This document shows, one piece after another, positions 54,159-62,301 of a stretch of 64,000 nt of DNA. The stretch comes from Lachnospira sp. (lineage in GTDB: Bacteria; Bacillota; Clostridia; Lachnospirales; Lachnospiraceae): positions 62,001 through 126,000 of the forward strand of contig JAGATQ010000037.1 of assembly GCA_017621205.1 (NCBI GenBank), in the 5' to 3' direction. The translations under genes were made by a program, and so were the position numbers. Every line of letters begins with the position of its first letter. The stretch's first letter is position 1. Under the pieces are notes generated by a model. The model made no database searches. It saw only the letters and a program-made list of their open reading frames with translations, and was not told the origin of the DNA.

Positions 54159-54659
54159 ATGAAATTAGATGATTTGATTACAAGATTTTCAAGTACCACA
54201 GAAAACCAAAGAAAGGCAATTTTTAGCACATTATTTATTGCTGGAAATAGATTGCAAACACTTTTTGATAACCATATTCCAGAGATATCATTAAAGCAAT
54301 TTATGTTGTTGTCAATCGTCAGACAATCGAAAGAACATTTAACATTTACCCAATTGGGAGACTTATTGGGTTGTTCAAGACAAAATATTAAGAAGTTAGC
54401 GGATGTTCTGATGAAGAAAGGCTTTATTACGATTCAGCAAAGTCCACATGATACAAGGGCCATGTGTATTCTGCCCACAGAAAAAGTGGATGATTATTTT
54501 CAACATGATTTTTCAGAATATCAAGAGGAATTGAAATATCTTTTTGAAGTTTATACGGATAAAGAGATTGAAACACTTTTTATTCTTTTATCAAAGCTAT
54601 ATGCAGGAATAGACAATTTAGAAAAGAAGGTTGCGGATGAAAACAATAGTAATATATAA
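54159..54659 (+). CDS. MarR-family regulator (flavodoxin operon)
   Basis: A 166-residue winged-helix protein (ISLKQFMLLSIVRQSKEHL, LGDLLGCSRQNIKKLADVLM, wing QQSPHDTRAMCI). ATG 54159 follows GGAGG by 7 nt; ATG 54147 lies before that site. The operators over its promoter suggest autorepression. The flavodoxin-like gene overlaps its end by 23 nt, then an HD-domain gene. Confidence 0.9.
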   Translation: MKLDDLITRFSSTTENQRKAIFSTLFIAGNRLQTLFDNHIPEISLKQFMLLSIVRQSKEHLTFTQLGDLLGCSRQNIKKLADVLMKKGFITIQQSPHDTRAMCILPTEKVDDYFQHDFSEYQEELKYLFEVYTDKEIETLFILLSKLYAGIDNLEKKVADENNSNI

Positions 54660-55158
54660 TTCCAAAACAGGATTTACAAAACGGTATGCCCGGTGGATTG
54701 CGGATGCAGCACACGCTGATTGTATGGAATTATCAGAGGCGAAAAAGAAAAACCTGACTACATACGAAGCAATTATTTTTGGAGGATGGGCATGTGCGGG
54801 CAGCATTAGTAAAATTGGCTGGTTTAAGGAGAATATAAATCAATGGGCAGATAAGAAACTGATTGCGTTTTGTGTTGGGGGAAGCCCGATAGATAGTCCG
54901 GATATTGAGCCAGCTCTTAAACAGAATTTTAATGAATCAGAACTGAGAAAAATAAATATATTTTATTGTCCGGGTGGATTTAATTATGAAAAGATGTCTG
55001 TTCCAGCCAAGCTAATGATGAAGATGTTTGTGAAAATGCTTAAGGCAAAAAAAGACAAAACGGAAGCGGAGCAGGAGATGATAAAAATGATTTCTAAGTC
55101 CTATGATATTTCAGATAAAAAATATATAGAACCAATATTGCAATGTCTGAAAATGTGA
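54637..55158 (+). CDS. flavodoxin-like protein
   Basis: A 173-residue protein starting MKTIVIYNSKTGFTKRYARW, where the S-K-T-G-F-T loop is the FMN phosphate site of flavodoxin/flavodoxin-domain proteins. IIFGGWACAGSISK follows as the second strand-loop. AGAAGG precedes ATG 54637. It is translationally coupled to the MarR gene and overlaps the frame leading to the HD gene. It is probably an electron-transfer or quinone-reducing partner induced by the MarR ligand. Confidence 0.86.
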   Translation: MKTIVIYNSKTGFTKRYARWIADAAHADCMELSEAKKKNLTTYEAIIFGGWACAGSISKIGWFKENINQWADKKLIAFCVGGSPIDSPDIEPALKQNFNESELRKINIFYCPGGFNYEKMSVPAKLMMKMFVKMLKAKKDKTEAEQEMIKMISKSYDISDKKYIEPILQCLKM

Positions 55159-55232
55159 TGGTAATGAATTATGATATGATGAAAACAGCGCAACGAAAAT
55201 ACAATTTTGATTTATATTACAGGAGTATTGAT

Positions 55233-55724
55233 ATGATAAACAAACTGCATTTTGAAATGATAAAGCTATATAGTGGAGATGTAAAAAGAATACAGCATTT
55301 CTGCAAGGTTCATAGCTATGCAAAGTTGATTGCCGAAATGGAGAATATTGATATAGACACCTTATTTATTATTGAAACAGCGGCATTAACACATGACATA
55401 GGCATTCATTGCTGTGAGGAAAAGTATGGCAGCTGCAACGGAAAACTCCAAGAAAAAGAGGGTCCCGCTATTGCGAAAAGGCTTTTGGCTGATTTGCATT
55501 TTGAGGAGCAGGTGTCTGAGAGGGTTCAGTATCTGATTGCACATCACCATACATACGATGATATAGATGGTATTGATTATCAGATACTTGTAGAAGCGGA
55601 TTTCCTTGTTAATTTATGTGAAGACGAATTATCGATTCAAGCGATAGAGCAAGCATATAAAAAAATTTTCAGAACAGATTCAGGAAGGAAACTATGCAGA
55701 GAAATGTTTCATTTGGATTTCTAA
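55233..55724 (+). CDS. HD-domain phosphohydrolase-like protein
   Basis: A 163-residue HD-superfamily protein: RIQHFCKVHSYAKLIAE (first His), AALTHDIGIH (HD pair) and YLIAHHHTYDD (later ligands). AGGAG lies 7 nt before ATG 55233. The frame extends back to 55143 inside the flavodoxin gene without a ribosome site. It is the third gene of the MarR operon. Substrate unknown; nucleotide or cyclic-nucleotide phosphates are typical. Confidence 0.85.
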   Translation: MINKLHFEMIKLYSGDVKRIQHFCKVHSYAKLIAEMENIDIDTLFIIETAALTHDIGIHCCEEKYGSCNGKLQEKEGPAIAKRLLADLHFEEQVSERVQYLIAHHHTYDDIDGIDYQILVEADFLVNLCEDELSIQAIEQAYKKIFRTDSGRKLCREMFHLDF

Positions 55725-56092
55725 GATTTTATTGCTGAATAAGCTATAGCATCCACTTGGAAGGACAAATTACCCGGATCAGCAAATTCAGTCTGAAAGG
55801 ACTTTCGTACGGGATATTTGCCATTGAATCTTTTCTTAATTACCTTTTCCATTACCGGAATATCCCAGATATTTTTAAACAGGCAATTCATCTGTACGAC
55901 ATTTTCAAGTGTCAATCCCGCTAATGCCAATCGTTCTTCCATTTCATCAAAGGCACCGTCAATTTGTTCTTCAATCGTACCGCCTATATTACGGGCACAG
56001 TAATTGATAAAGCAATAGTCTCCCGCCTGAATAATTCCCGAATGTGCCCAATCTTCATTAATGTCATATCGTTTGATTTCTTTCAATTTCAT
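55721..56092 (-). CDS. RidA-family protein
   Basis: A 123-residue YjgF/RidA protein (SGIIQAGDYCFIN, IGGTIEEQIDGAFDEMEERL, NVVQMNCLFKNI, KYPVRKSFQTEF). The Arg in PVRKSF is at the active-site position of imine deaminases in the family. It lies 18 bp after the WYL regulator gene and probably shares its transcript. Its stop overlaps that of the convergent HD gene. Confidence 0.87.
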   Translation of the reverse strand: MKLKEIKRYDINEDWAHSGIIQAGDYCFINYCARNIGGTIEEQIDGAFDEMEERLALAGLTLENVVQMNCLFKNIWDIPVMEKVIKKRFNGKYPVRKSFQTEFADPGNLSFQVDAIAYSAIKS

Positions 56093-56110
56093 CTTTATTC
56101 TCCTTCATCT

Positions 56111-57016
56111 TTATTCTCCATATTCCATTTGTATTTCTTTACAGGTTTTTATAATACGTTCCTTTATTTCCTGCGGTTCGATAATCCTTGCCTTGTTTCC
56201 AAAGGAAAGAATCACCCCATACCAGAATGTCTCATGTTTTGGTACAGAAAAAGAAAACTCAAAATCTCCATTTTCAAATTCCTGCGTAATCCGTCCATTT
56301 AGATATTCCCTGCATTTTGCTTTTATGGCTGCTTTTCCGTATAATTTGACATGTACAATATCATCATTGTTATCTTTCATCTTCAAATCCGAAAGCTTAT
56401 GATTTGTTGTGAATTTTATATCTGTTGTCTGCAGATTGTCCATGCGAACTAATTTAAACATACAGTAATCCTGATATTTTTCATAATACCCAATCAGATA
56501 CCAGTTATACCATTTATATTGGAGACAAACTGGTTCTACTTGAATATCTTTTATATCATCATGACTATTTGTATACGAAAAATGAACAACATATTTTTCT
56601 TCGATTGCATCTTCTAACAGCATTAATTGTTCCTTTATTTTGTCATCTTCACTTGCGACACCCAAGTCTACGGAAACAGCAGTGCTGCTCGTATGGCTTA
56701 TACTCTGTACTTTTTCCAGTGCGTGTTTTAGATTTTTGCTTGCATATGCACTTGCCATTCCTTCCAGAGCAGTAACAATCCAATCATATTCATGATTTGT
56801 TGCAACCTGTTTTTCTAAAACATAGCTGTCCATAATCTGATAGCCGCCTTCTACGCCATAGAAAGATTGAATCGGGATACCTGCCTGATCCAGCGATTCC
56901 AAATCCCGCATAATCGTTCTGGAGGAAACTTCAAATTCTTCTGCTAATTTCTGTGCTGATGTCCGGCCATGATTTAATAAATAAACAACAATGCTTATAA
57001 GTCGGTCAATCTTCAT
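56111..57016 (-). CDS. WYL-domain DeoR-type regulator (YafY-like)
   Basis: A 301-residue regulator with an N-terminal helix-turn-helix (RLISIVVYLLNHGRTSAQKL, FEVSSRTIMRDLESLDQAG) and a WYL domain (about 140-215, with KWYNWYLIGYYE in place of the usual WYL core). CAGGAAGGAGAAGAA precedes ATG 57016. The perfect palindrome at 57044-57079 in front of it is a likely autoregulatory operator. The RidA gene follows. Confidence 0.9.
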   Translation of the reverse strand: MKIDRLISIVVYLLNHGRTSAQKLAEEFEVSSRTIMRDLESLDQAGIPIQSFYGVEGGYQIMDSYVLEKQVATNHEYDWIVTALEGMASAYASKNLKHALEKVQSISHTSSTAVSVDLGVASEDDKIKEQLMLLEDAIEEKYVVHFSYTNSHDDIKDIQVEPVCLQYKWYNWYLIGYYEKYQDYCMFKLVRMDNLQTTDIKFTTNHKLSDLKMKDNNDDIVHVKLYGKAAIKAKCREYLNGRITQEFENGDFEFSFSVPKHETFWYGVILSFGNKARIIEPQEIKERIIKTCKEIQMEYGE

Positions 57017-57035
57017 TTCTTCTCCTTCCTGTTCC

Positions 57036-57079
57036 AGTATAACAAACAAACTATGACACCATTGTGTCATAGTTTGTTT
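57036..57079 (-). promoter_or_regulatory. WYL regulator promoter and long operator palindrome
   Basis: AAACAAACTATGACAC (57044-57059) pairs perfectly with its complement at 57064-57079 across CATT. On the minus strand TATACT (57041-57036) follows directly, so the dyad occupies the -35/spacer region. Confidence 0.78.
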
Positions 57080-57111
57080 AAAGAAGCAATTATTTCAAAT
57101 TAAGCCTTCTT

Positions 57112-57209
57112 CTAATTGCCAATTTCCATATGTTTTGGGCCAATATTGATAGGTTTATCCAATACCCTTAACGCATGCAAAGATAATAAAACAAGTTGCT
57201 CTAATCCGG
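57112..57209 (-). other. C-terminal-like fragment beyond the small gene
   Basis: On the minus strand a frame reads LEQLVLLSLHALRVLDKPI then NIGPKHMEIGN and stops. It overlaps the end of the 61-residue gene out of frame, so a frameshift may have split one longer protein. Confidence 0.35.
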
Positions 57210-57386
57210 ATAGAGGCTACTTGGCAGGGAACGGATAATATCTGCTTTTAAATGTAACTCAGCGGCTGTGTGAATAGAAGAATTGTATTTGTGCAGCACA
57301 AGCTGTAAGGAAACGGGCAGAGAAAGAAAATACTTTCTGGTAGTGCTGCTGTGCAATATTAAATCATGTAAATCTTTATATTTCAT
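57201..57386 (-). CDS. small soluble protein of 61 residues
   Basis: MKYKDLHDLILHSSTTRKYF opens a small protein with a good AAAGGAG ribosome site 7 nt before ATG 57386. It has amphipathic helices and no cysteine. Family not recognised. A possible continuation in another frame lies at 57112-57209. Confidence 0.55.
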   Translation of the reverse strand: MKYKDLHDLILHSSTTRKYFLSLPVSLQLVLHKYNSSIHTAAELHLKADIIRSLPSSLYPD

Positions 57387-57535
57387 AATGAATCTCCTTT
57401 GGTAATATCAGTATCTGAAAACTCTCTGGAATAATACGGGATATAACGTGGTAATTTATTGAAATCTATATAAGAATTGACTATTTTTGATGCGAATATC
57501 AAAGCTGCTTTTCTTAATTTAAGGTGTTTTGTCAC

Positions 57536-57565
57536 TTTACAGAGGTATATATGCGAATGTATAAT
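57536..57565 (+). promoter_or_regulatory. promoter of first orphan gene
   Basis: TTTACA (57536-57541) and TATAAT (57560-57565) with an 18-bp spacer. Confidence 0.55.
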
Positions 57566-57616
57566 ATATTTAATTTTGGAATTGGTTGTGGCGGGTCAGG
57601 AAAGAAAAATGGGTGA

Positions 57617-58015
57617 ATGTTTATGTTTTATGCTTTTTCCTCTCAGGAGGAACGAAAAAAATCTGGCGGCACTTATTTTATAGAATTGCAATATTGTAGA
57701 TTGTTGCCGGGTACTGAAATTGAAAAAATAGTTTCGGTTACTGCAATCGAACACTGGAAAAATGATTCACTATATATCAATGGTGATGATGCCAATAAGT
57801 TTGTATCTAATTATGGCAAAATCATTACAGGCGGAATTTATAACAATAGAAAGAGTGGCATGGTAGATATGTATGGAATCAATTATTATTCTCAAGAACA
57901 AACCAAACTAATTTTGGAGCGAATAAAGGAAATTAAACCGTTAGATTATCAGATATTGCTAAGTTGGTTAGAGAAATCGAAAGAGCATAATGGTTTTTAT
58001 ATTTTAGGGTTATGA
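57617..58015 (+). CDS. orphan small protein, immunity-like
   Basis: A 132-residue acidic/neutral cytoplasmic protein (SGGTYFIELQYCRLLPGTEI, KNDSLYINGDDANKFVSNYG, VDMYGINYYSQEQTKLILER). I do not recognise the family. ATG 57617 and 57623 are both possible starts; GGAAAG lies upstream. Size, AT-rich composition and clustering with similar orphans suggest an immunity-protein array left from a polymorphic toxin locus, which is inference. Confidence 0.65.
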   Translation: MFMFYAFSSQEERKKSGGTYFIELQYCRLLPGTEIEKIVSVTAIEHWKNDSLYINGDDANKFVSNYGKIITGGIYNNRKSGMVDMYGINYYSQEQTKLILERIKEIKPLDYQILLSWLEKSKEHNGFYILGL

Positions 58016-58059
58016 TATAATGAAGTTCATTTTTTATTAAGGATAATCATTTCCCTTTG

Positions 58060-58088
58060 TTGTGATTCTTGGTAAAAGTGTTTATAAT
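58060..58088 (+). promoter_or_regulatory. promoter of second orphan gene
   Basis: TTGTGA (58060-58065) and TATAAT (58083-58088) with a 17-bp spacer. Confidence 0.5.
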
Positions 58089-58162
58089 GGAGTATAGAAA
58101 ACAAATGTTGTCAAACATGGGATTTTGTAAAATCGGGATTGGTACCAAAGGAGAAATAGGAA

Positions 58163-58675
58163 ATGAAATTCAGATTAGAATGTGATGAAATGGATGGATT
58201 GATTTTTATAGATAAAAGCTATTTAGCAGAATTGAATAGTGATATGATATATGCCATGGATATTTTACTTGATCCATTTGGCAAAACTGAATTAATTTTT
58301 GATTTTCCAAACGAGAAGTGGGAGATTGTTAGAACACGGGAAACAAAATCAATAAGGGAATTTTGTGGGCACGGGAAAATGATAATTTGGCTTTTCGATG
58401 GTGCGGAAAAGGAATGTAAAATTGAAAAAAACAATGAAATCACAGATTGTCCTAAGTGGTTGCATATTCCTACGGGTAAATTATTAGCAGTTACAGCGAG
58501 TGAGTTGATTCAATGTCTTTCATATCCGGAACTAGAAATGGAATATATTTTTGAAATGGAGATTGAGGACGGATGGTATGCAATATGGAATAAAGGAATT
58601 GATGAAATTATGTATTGTAAGAAAGAATTGCCAGATTCCATTACCTCGAATATTCAAGAGATGTATGAAAATTAA
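58163..58675 (+). CDS. orphan protein, immunity-like
   Basis: A 170-residue acidic protein without membrane segments. Trp-rich stretches (MIIWLFDGAE, CPKWLHIPTGKLLAV, DGWYAIWNKGIDEIMYCKKE) resemble cytoplasmic immunity proteins in layout, but no specific family is recognised. AAAGGAGAAATAGGAA precedes ATG 58163, and it has its own promoter. No toxin gene is adjacent. Confidence 0.65.
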   Translation: MKFRLECDEMDGLIFIDKSYLAELNSDMIYAMDILLDPFGKTELIFDFPNEKWEIVRTRETKSIREFCGHGKMIIWLFDGAEKECKIEKNNEITDCPKWLHIPTGKLLAVTASELIQCLSYPELEMEYIFEMEIEDGWYAIWNKGIDEIMYCKKELPDSITSNIQEMYEN

Positions 58676-58860
58676 AAAGAGAATAACTTCTCGTTTGTGA
58701 AACCTTGCTACAAATAAAATAATAGATTAAGAAATATGACATTAGCCGTATAGTTGGTGCCTTTTTTGCTAATTTGAGAAGAGGTAGTTATGGCATAATG
58801 CTTAGGGAAAAACAGATAATCCATAAGGTTACAAAAATTGTGCATGAACGGAGGGATAAA

Positions 58861-59258
58861 ATGACAGAACAGAAATTTAAAGCAAAGGCAACGGAATTGA
58901 TTAAATTGATGGTAGATACGATTGCGGATAAGGAATATAAGAAACTTGTATCTAGCATTCCACCGAAACCTTCATGGTCTTCCTTTATTGACGCAGAATC
59001 GACACCGGAAAATGATTGTTTGGGCTTTGGAGAATGGTTGGATGGGCAATTAGCCATGTGGGAGGAAAATGAAGAAAAAAATTTGTGGTAGACCATTTCA
59101 ATGAGTCTTGTTTAGATGAAATAGAACTTGAAGATGATAACACTTCTTTTGTAAACTATCGTCCGACAAGTTTTGGGGAGGAATTGGACTTTTGGTTTGA
59201 AATAGAATTTGAAGTAAAAGGTGAACAGATAATTGCAATATTTGATGTGAATATGTAA
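58861..59258 (+). pseudogene. orphan immunity-like gene broken by a single-base frameshift
   Basis: From ATG 58861 the frame reads FKAKATELIKLMVDTIADKE ... WLDGQLAMWEENEEKNLW and stops. Adding one A to the run GAAGAAAAAAATTTG restores KKFVVDHFNESCLDEIELED and continues without a stop to FDVNM, TAA 59256-59258. The complete protein would be about 132 residues. The break lies in a poly-A tract, so decay, slippage or a base-calling error are all possible. Confidence 0.8.
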
Positions 59259-59442
59259 AGTTTTATAGTAAGTATGGAAGTGTGGCGAGATAATGGAAAG
59301 GATGAATGATACAGAAATATCAGATGTATCTGTGGAAGATAAAGCAATAGTTGTAATTGAATGAGAGGATATTCCTAACAGTTTTTTGTGAAATATGTTA
59401 TACTATGATTATAATAAGTATTTGAAATGGAGTGGATGCAAA

Positions 59443-59715
59443 ATGATGTTTCCTTTTATGACATTAGATGATGAGACGGAGATTACTCATTCGGAAATGC
59501 TAGAGGATGGGACGGTAAAGGTTTATCTGGAAAAGCCAGATGAGAAGGATTGCTTCCATCATGCTATTTGTTATCTTCCAGATTATCGTTGGGAAGAGAT
59601 AATAGGATTTTCTGAGAAAGAGATGAAAAGATATAAAGAAGTGGTGGAGTCAGTTGCACACCTTATTATTGAATTTTCAAAAGAAGGAGGGTTTGACCAT
59701 GCCGCAGGTCTTTAA
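59443..59715 (+). CDS. small protein of the DUF4160-neighbour type
   Basis: A 90-residue acidic protein (MMFPFMTLDDETEITHSEML, TVKVYLEKPDEKDCFHHAIC, EVVESVAHLIIEFSKEGGF). Similar small proteins, in my recollection, precede DUF4160 genes in Lachnospiraceae. The start could be ATG 59395 or 59443; GGAGTGG supports 59443. A DUF4160 fragment overlaps its end, consistent with a two-gene unit of toxin-antitoxin-like style that has lost its second gene. Confidence 0.6.
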   Translation: MMFPFMTLDDETEITHSEMLEDGTVKVYLEKPDEKDCFHHAICYLPDYRWEEIIGFSEKEMKRYKEVVESVAHLIIEFSKEGGFDHAAGL

Positions 59716-59779
59716 GATAGGTGGATACTGGGTGTATTTTTGGTCAAGCCATTTCGGGGAAATTAGATTTTACTGCTGA
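59699..59779 (+). pseudogene. truncated DUF4160 gene
   Basis: ATG 59699 encodes PQVFKIGGYWVYFWS, the DUF4160 N-terminus, then diverges (SHFGEIRFYC) and stops at TGA 59777-59779. Intact members continue with an HVHV-type motif for about 60 more residues. AAGGAGGGTTTGACC precedes the ATG inside the previous gene. Confidence 0.7.
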
Positions 59780-60104
59780 CAATAACCGTCAATAAATATA
59801 GTGTAATGTTTGAAAGGCATCTAATCTTATGGATTCAGATGCTTTTTATATGTAACATACAAAATATAATAGATATACTTAATTATATATCAGTTAACCA
59901 ACTCAATTAGGAACTTCAGAACAGACAATTTTTGTCAATCGAAGCATCAATTAAATTTTATTTTATGAGCCCATTGCTATCTACTACTGCGTTCATTATA
60001 ATACATTCAAGAGGAAATAATTGAAAATGATAGCAGAAAACCTAAAATTTTAGAAATCGTGTCAGGAGCAGGGTACCACCCGATTAAATAAAGGAGCTGA
60101 AATA
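59780..60104. other. intergenic stretch without recognised gene
   Basis: This AT-rich 325 bp holds no supported coding region. A GGGTACCACCC dyad at 60071-60081 lies just before the EamA ribosome site but lacks T-box features. No promoter with good spacing stands out. Confidence 0.4.
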
Positions 60105-60968
60105 ATGTGGATATTTTTTGCGATAGGTTCTTCCTTTTTTGCAGGGATTACATCGATACTCGCCAAATGTGGAATTAAAAACACAGACTCCAATGTGGCA
60201 ACAGCCATCCGAACAGTCGTTGTATTATTATTTTCATGGTTGATGGTGGTGATTACGGGAAGCTGGACAGGAATTACGCATATAAGCGGGAAAACATTGC
60301 TGTTTCTGGTTTTGTCGGGAGTTGCTACAGGAGCATCGTGGATATGCTATTTTCATGCCCTGCAAAAGGGTGATATTAACAAGGTTGTACCAATTGATAA
60401 ATCCAGTACAGTGCTTACTATTTTGCTGGCATTGATTTTCTTACGGGAAGGGCTTTCATGGGAAAAGGCGGTATCTGTCATTTTGATAGGATTGGGAACC
60501 ATGCTCATGATTTCGAGAAAGGAATCAGAAAAAGAAGGGGAAAAGGGAAATAGCTGGTTGGTTTATGCAATTTTATCTGCTGTATTCGCAAGTCTGACGG
60601 CGATTTTAGGAAAAGTGGGGATTGAAGGGATAGATTCCAATCTCGGTACAGCCATTAGGACTACGGTTGTTTTGGTTATGGCATGGCTGATTGTAATGAT
60701 TGGCGGAAAGCAGCATGAAATAAAAACAGTAGAGAAAAAAGAACTTGGTTTTATCCTTTTATCTGGTCTTGCTACGGGAGCATCCTGGTTATGCTATTAC
60801 CGTGCATTGCAGGGCGGTCCGGCAAGCGTCGTTGTCCCTATCGATAAATTAAGCATTCTTGTCACCATTGTTTTTTCACGGATGGTGTTTCACGAAAGGC
60901 TTACAAAAAAAGCTGCTTTGGGTGTAGCCCTGATTACGTTAGGGACTTTGTTACTCGCTATTATTTAG
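60105..60968 (+). CDS. EamA-family transporter (10 TM)
   Basis: A 287-residue membrane protein made of two similar five-helix halves (about 1-138 and 150-287). The halves share TAIRTTVVL-like, GLATGASWLCYYRALQGG-like and VVPIDKLSILVT motifs, a clear internal duplication. Members move small metabolites; the substrate is not predictable. AAAGGAGCTG precedes ATG 60105. A TetR remnant lies convergent downstream. Confidence 0.92.
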   Translation: MWIFFAIGSSFFAGITSILAKCGIKNTDSNVATAIRTVVVLLFSWLMVVITGSWTGITHISGKTLLFLVLSGVATGASWICYFHALQKGDINKVVPIDKSSTVLTILLALIFLREGLSWEKAVSVILIGLGTMLMISRKESEKEGEKGNSWLVYAILSAVFASLTAILGKVGIEGIDSNLGTAIRTTVVLVMAWLIVMIGGKQHEIKTVEKKELGFILLSGLATGASWLCYYRALQGGPASVVVPIDKLSILVTIVFSRMVFHERLTKKAALGVALITLGTLLLAII

Positions 60969-60992
60969 AATCCGGTTATCATAAGCGATGCC

Positions 60993-61116
60993 CTACGATT
61001 CTTTTACCACACTGGACATTCCGTCGCAAATCAGTTTTGTGGCGATGTCAATCAGTTCTTCCAGAGGAAGCTTTTTGCCATCTTCAGCCCACTGACGATA
61101 TAGGATAGTGGTTATA
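60993..61116 (-). pseudogene. C-terminal remnant of a TetR-family regulator
   Basis: On the minus strand a frame encodes ILYRQWAEDGKKLPLEELID then IATKLICDGMSSVVKES and a TAG stop (60995-60993). The W-x-E-D-G-K-x-x-P-x-E-E-L pattern is the end of a TetR ligand domain. The DNA-binding half is missing; the region before it is occupied by the small gene at 61140. Confidence 0.68.
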
Positions 61117-61139
61117 ATCTGATAATTAGGAGGTTGTGT

Positions 61140-61310
61140 ATGGAAACGATGTATTATGTAGTTGTAAATGTGGATGGTGATTATGCTAATTTGCAGAGAA
61201 CGGATGTAAAGAGCGACGACCTAAAGCTGGTGGCAAGGGCGCTATTGCCTGAAAATATTACAGAGGGCAGCAGATTAAAGTATGAGATGCTTCAATATGA
61301 GCTTATTTAG
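61140..61310 (+). CDS. small protein of 56 residues, DUF3006-like
   Basis: ATG 61140 follows AGGAGG by 6-7 nt. It encodes a compact strand-rich protein (METMYYVVVNVDGDYANLQR, KLVARALLPENITEGSRLKY). The N-terminal hydrophobic strand and later EGSRLKYE resemble DUF3006-type small proteins. Function unknown. Confidence 0.65.
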   Translation: METMYYVVVNVDGDYANLQRTDVKSDDLKLVARALLPENITEGSRLKYEMLQYELI

Positions 61311-61406
61311 ACCGAGTAAGCTATATTGATGTTTTCTAACAACAAGAACAGCTCAGTTATCTTACCCCTATTTCCGTTTAAAAATGGTTAATCAGTAACC
61401 TTGGGG

Positions 61407-61644
61407 GGCATGGAAGGGGGACACGCTATATTTTTTGTGACTTTGGAGGGGAATTAGTATTTCTTGATATTCCCTTCTTGTAACCAGCAATTTCGGGACA
61501 AGGATGTCCCGAAAAGACGCCACCGAGCCGGGATGGCGAGTTGGCGTCGGTTGCGTCAGCACATTGATATAACATGGGAATATCCTAGAAATACTTATTC
61601 CCGAACAACGGAACAAAAAATATAGCGTGTCCCCCTTCCATGCC
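61407..61644. repeat. MITE-like palindromic element D with perfect 32-bp arms
   Basis: The 32-bp arms 61407-61438 and 61613-61644 (outer end GGCATGGAAGGGGGACACGC) are perfect inverted copies. A second arm pair (GAATTAGTATTTCTTGATAT at 61451 and its near-complement at 61576-61602) lies inside. The centre holds two hairpins, TTTCGGGACA/TGTCCCGAAA and GACGCCA/TGGCGTC. Open frames across it have no ribosome site. It sits just before a tRNA gene. Confidence 0.82.
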
Positions 61645-61747
61645 ATACACCCTTACCCTAACCTTATTTTTTAAACAGAAACCCAAAAACCTATTGTACT
61701 TTACCAACGTTTGTGATATGATTAGCAAGATTCATAATTACTTTTTT

Positions 61748-61822
61748 CGGGGTATGGCTCAGTTTGGTTAGAGCGCACGGCTGGGGGCCGTGAGGTCGCA
61801 GGTTCGAATCCTGTTACCCCGA
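61748..61822 (+). tRNA. tRNA-Pro (anticodon GGG)
   Basis: The acceptor stem CGGGGTA/TACCCCG, D-arm GCTC...GAGC, anticodon stem CACGG/CCGTG with loop CTGGGGG (anticodon GGG), variable AGGTC and T-arm GCAGG-TTCGAAT-CCTGT fold normally. The discriminator is A and CCA is not encoded. A T-rich stretch follows at once. Confidence 0.95.
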
Positions 61823-61953
61823 TTTTTTCTTATTCATTTTAAAATTATATCATAAGGTCTGTATTCGCCATGTATATTCTCCATTATATTGAACATATTA
61901 TTTGTATAATTATGTGTGAAGCTTGATTCATACATTTAAGGATGGTGTGTAAA

Positions 61954-62145
61954 ATGGAGTTAGATACAATTATTTGTAATTGCCGTGGAGTTACTGCTGG
62001 AATGATTAAGGAAGCTGTTGAAGATGGGGCCAAAACATTGGAAGAGGTTCAGGAAAAGACAGGAGCCGGGACGGTATGTGGTGGCTGTTTAAGTGAGGTG
62101 GAACGGCTTGTAGAGGAGTTTGTGGCAGAGGGAACCAATAATTAA
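61954..62145 (+). CDS. BFD-like [2Fe-2S]-binding protein
   Basis: A 63-residue protein with the four-cysteine BFD motif: C-N-C near residue 8-10 (TIICNCRGVT) and C-G-G-C (GTVCGGCLSEV). The helix-helix fold binds one [2Fe-2S] cluster. Stand-alone copies in Clostridia have uncertain roles. ATG 61954 follows AAGGATGGTG. A terminator follows. Confidence 0.88.
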   Translation: MELDTIICNCRGVTAGMIKEAVEDGAKTLEEVQEKTGAGTVCGGCLSEVERLVEEFVAEGTNN

Positions 62146-62170
62146 AGAATGCCGCCTATTAGCAATTTTA

Positions 62171-62204
62171 CTGGCTTCGCAACGGATTGTTGCGGAGTTT
62201 TTTT
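62171..62204 (+). terminator. intrinsic terminator after BFD-like gene
   Basis: CTTCGCAAC and GTTGCGGAG pair (one G-T) around GGATT, followed by TTTTTTT. Confidence 0.82.
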
Positions 62205-62301
62205 ATTTCTTGCGTGACAAATTAGAATGCGTTTTTTATAATTTTATATACAAAGCTTGGACAGGTAATAAGTAATAAGGAGAAAACACGGAGGTAGAGC
62301 A

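Noticed and set aside
57477..57683. 68-codon plus-strand open frame before the first orphan gene
   Set aside because: It spans the promoter of the orphan gene, has no ribosome site, and overlaps the better-supported frame at 57617.
60071..60081. GGGTACCACCC resembling a T-box antiterminator motif
   Set aside because: No specifier loop, AGGGTGGNACCGCG consensus or terminator was found around it, and the following gene is an EamA transporter.
61392..61646. 84-codon minus-strand open frame across palindrome D
   Set aside because: It lies entirely in the inverted-repeat element, lacks a ribosome site, and its residues follow the arm symmetry.
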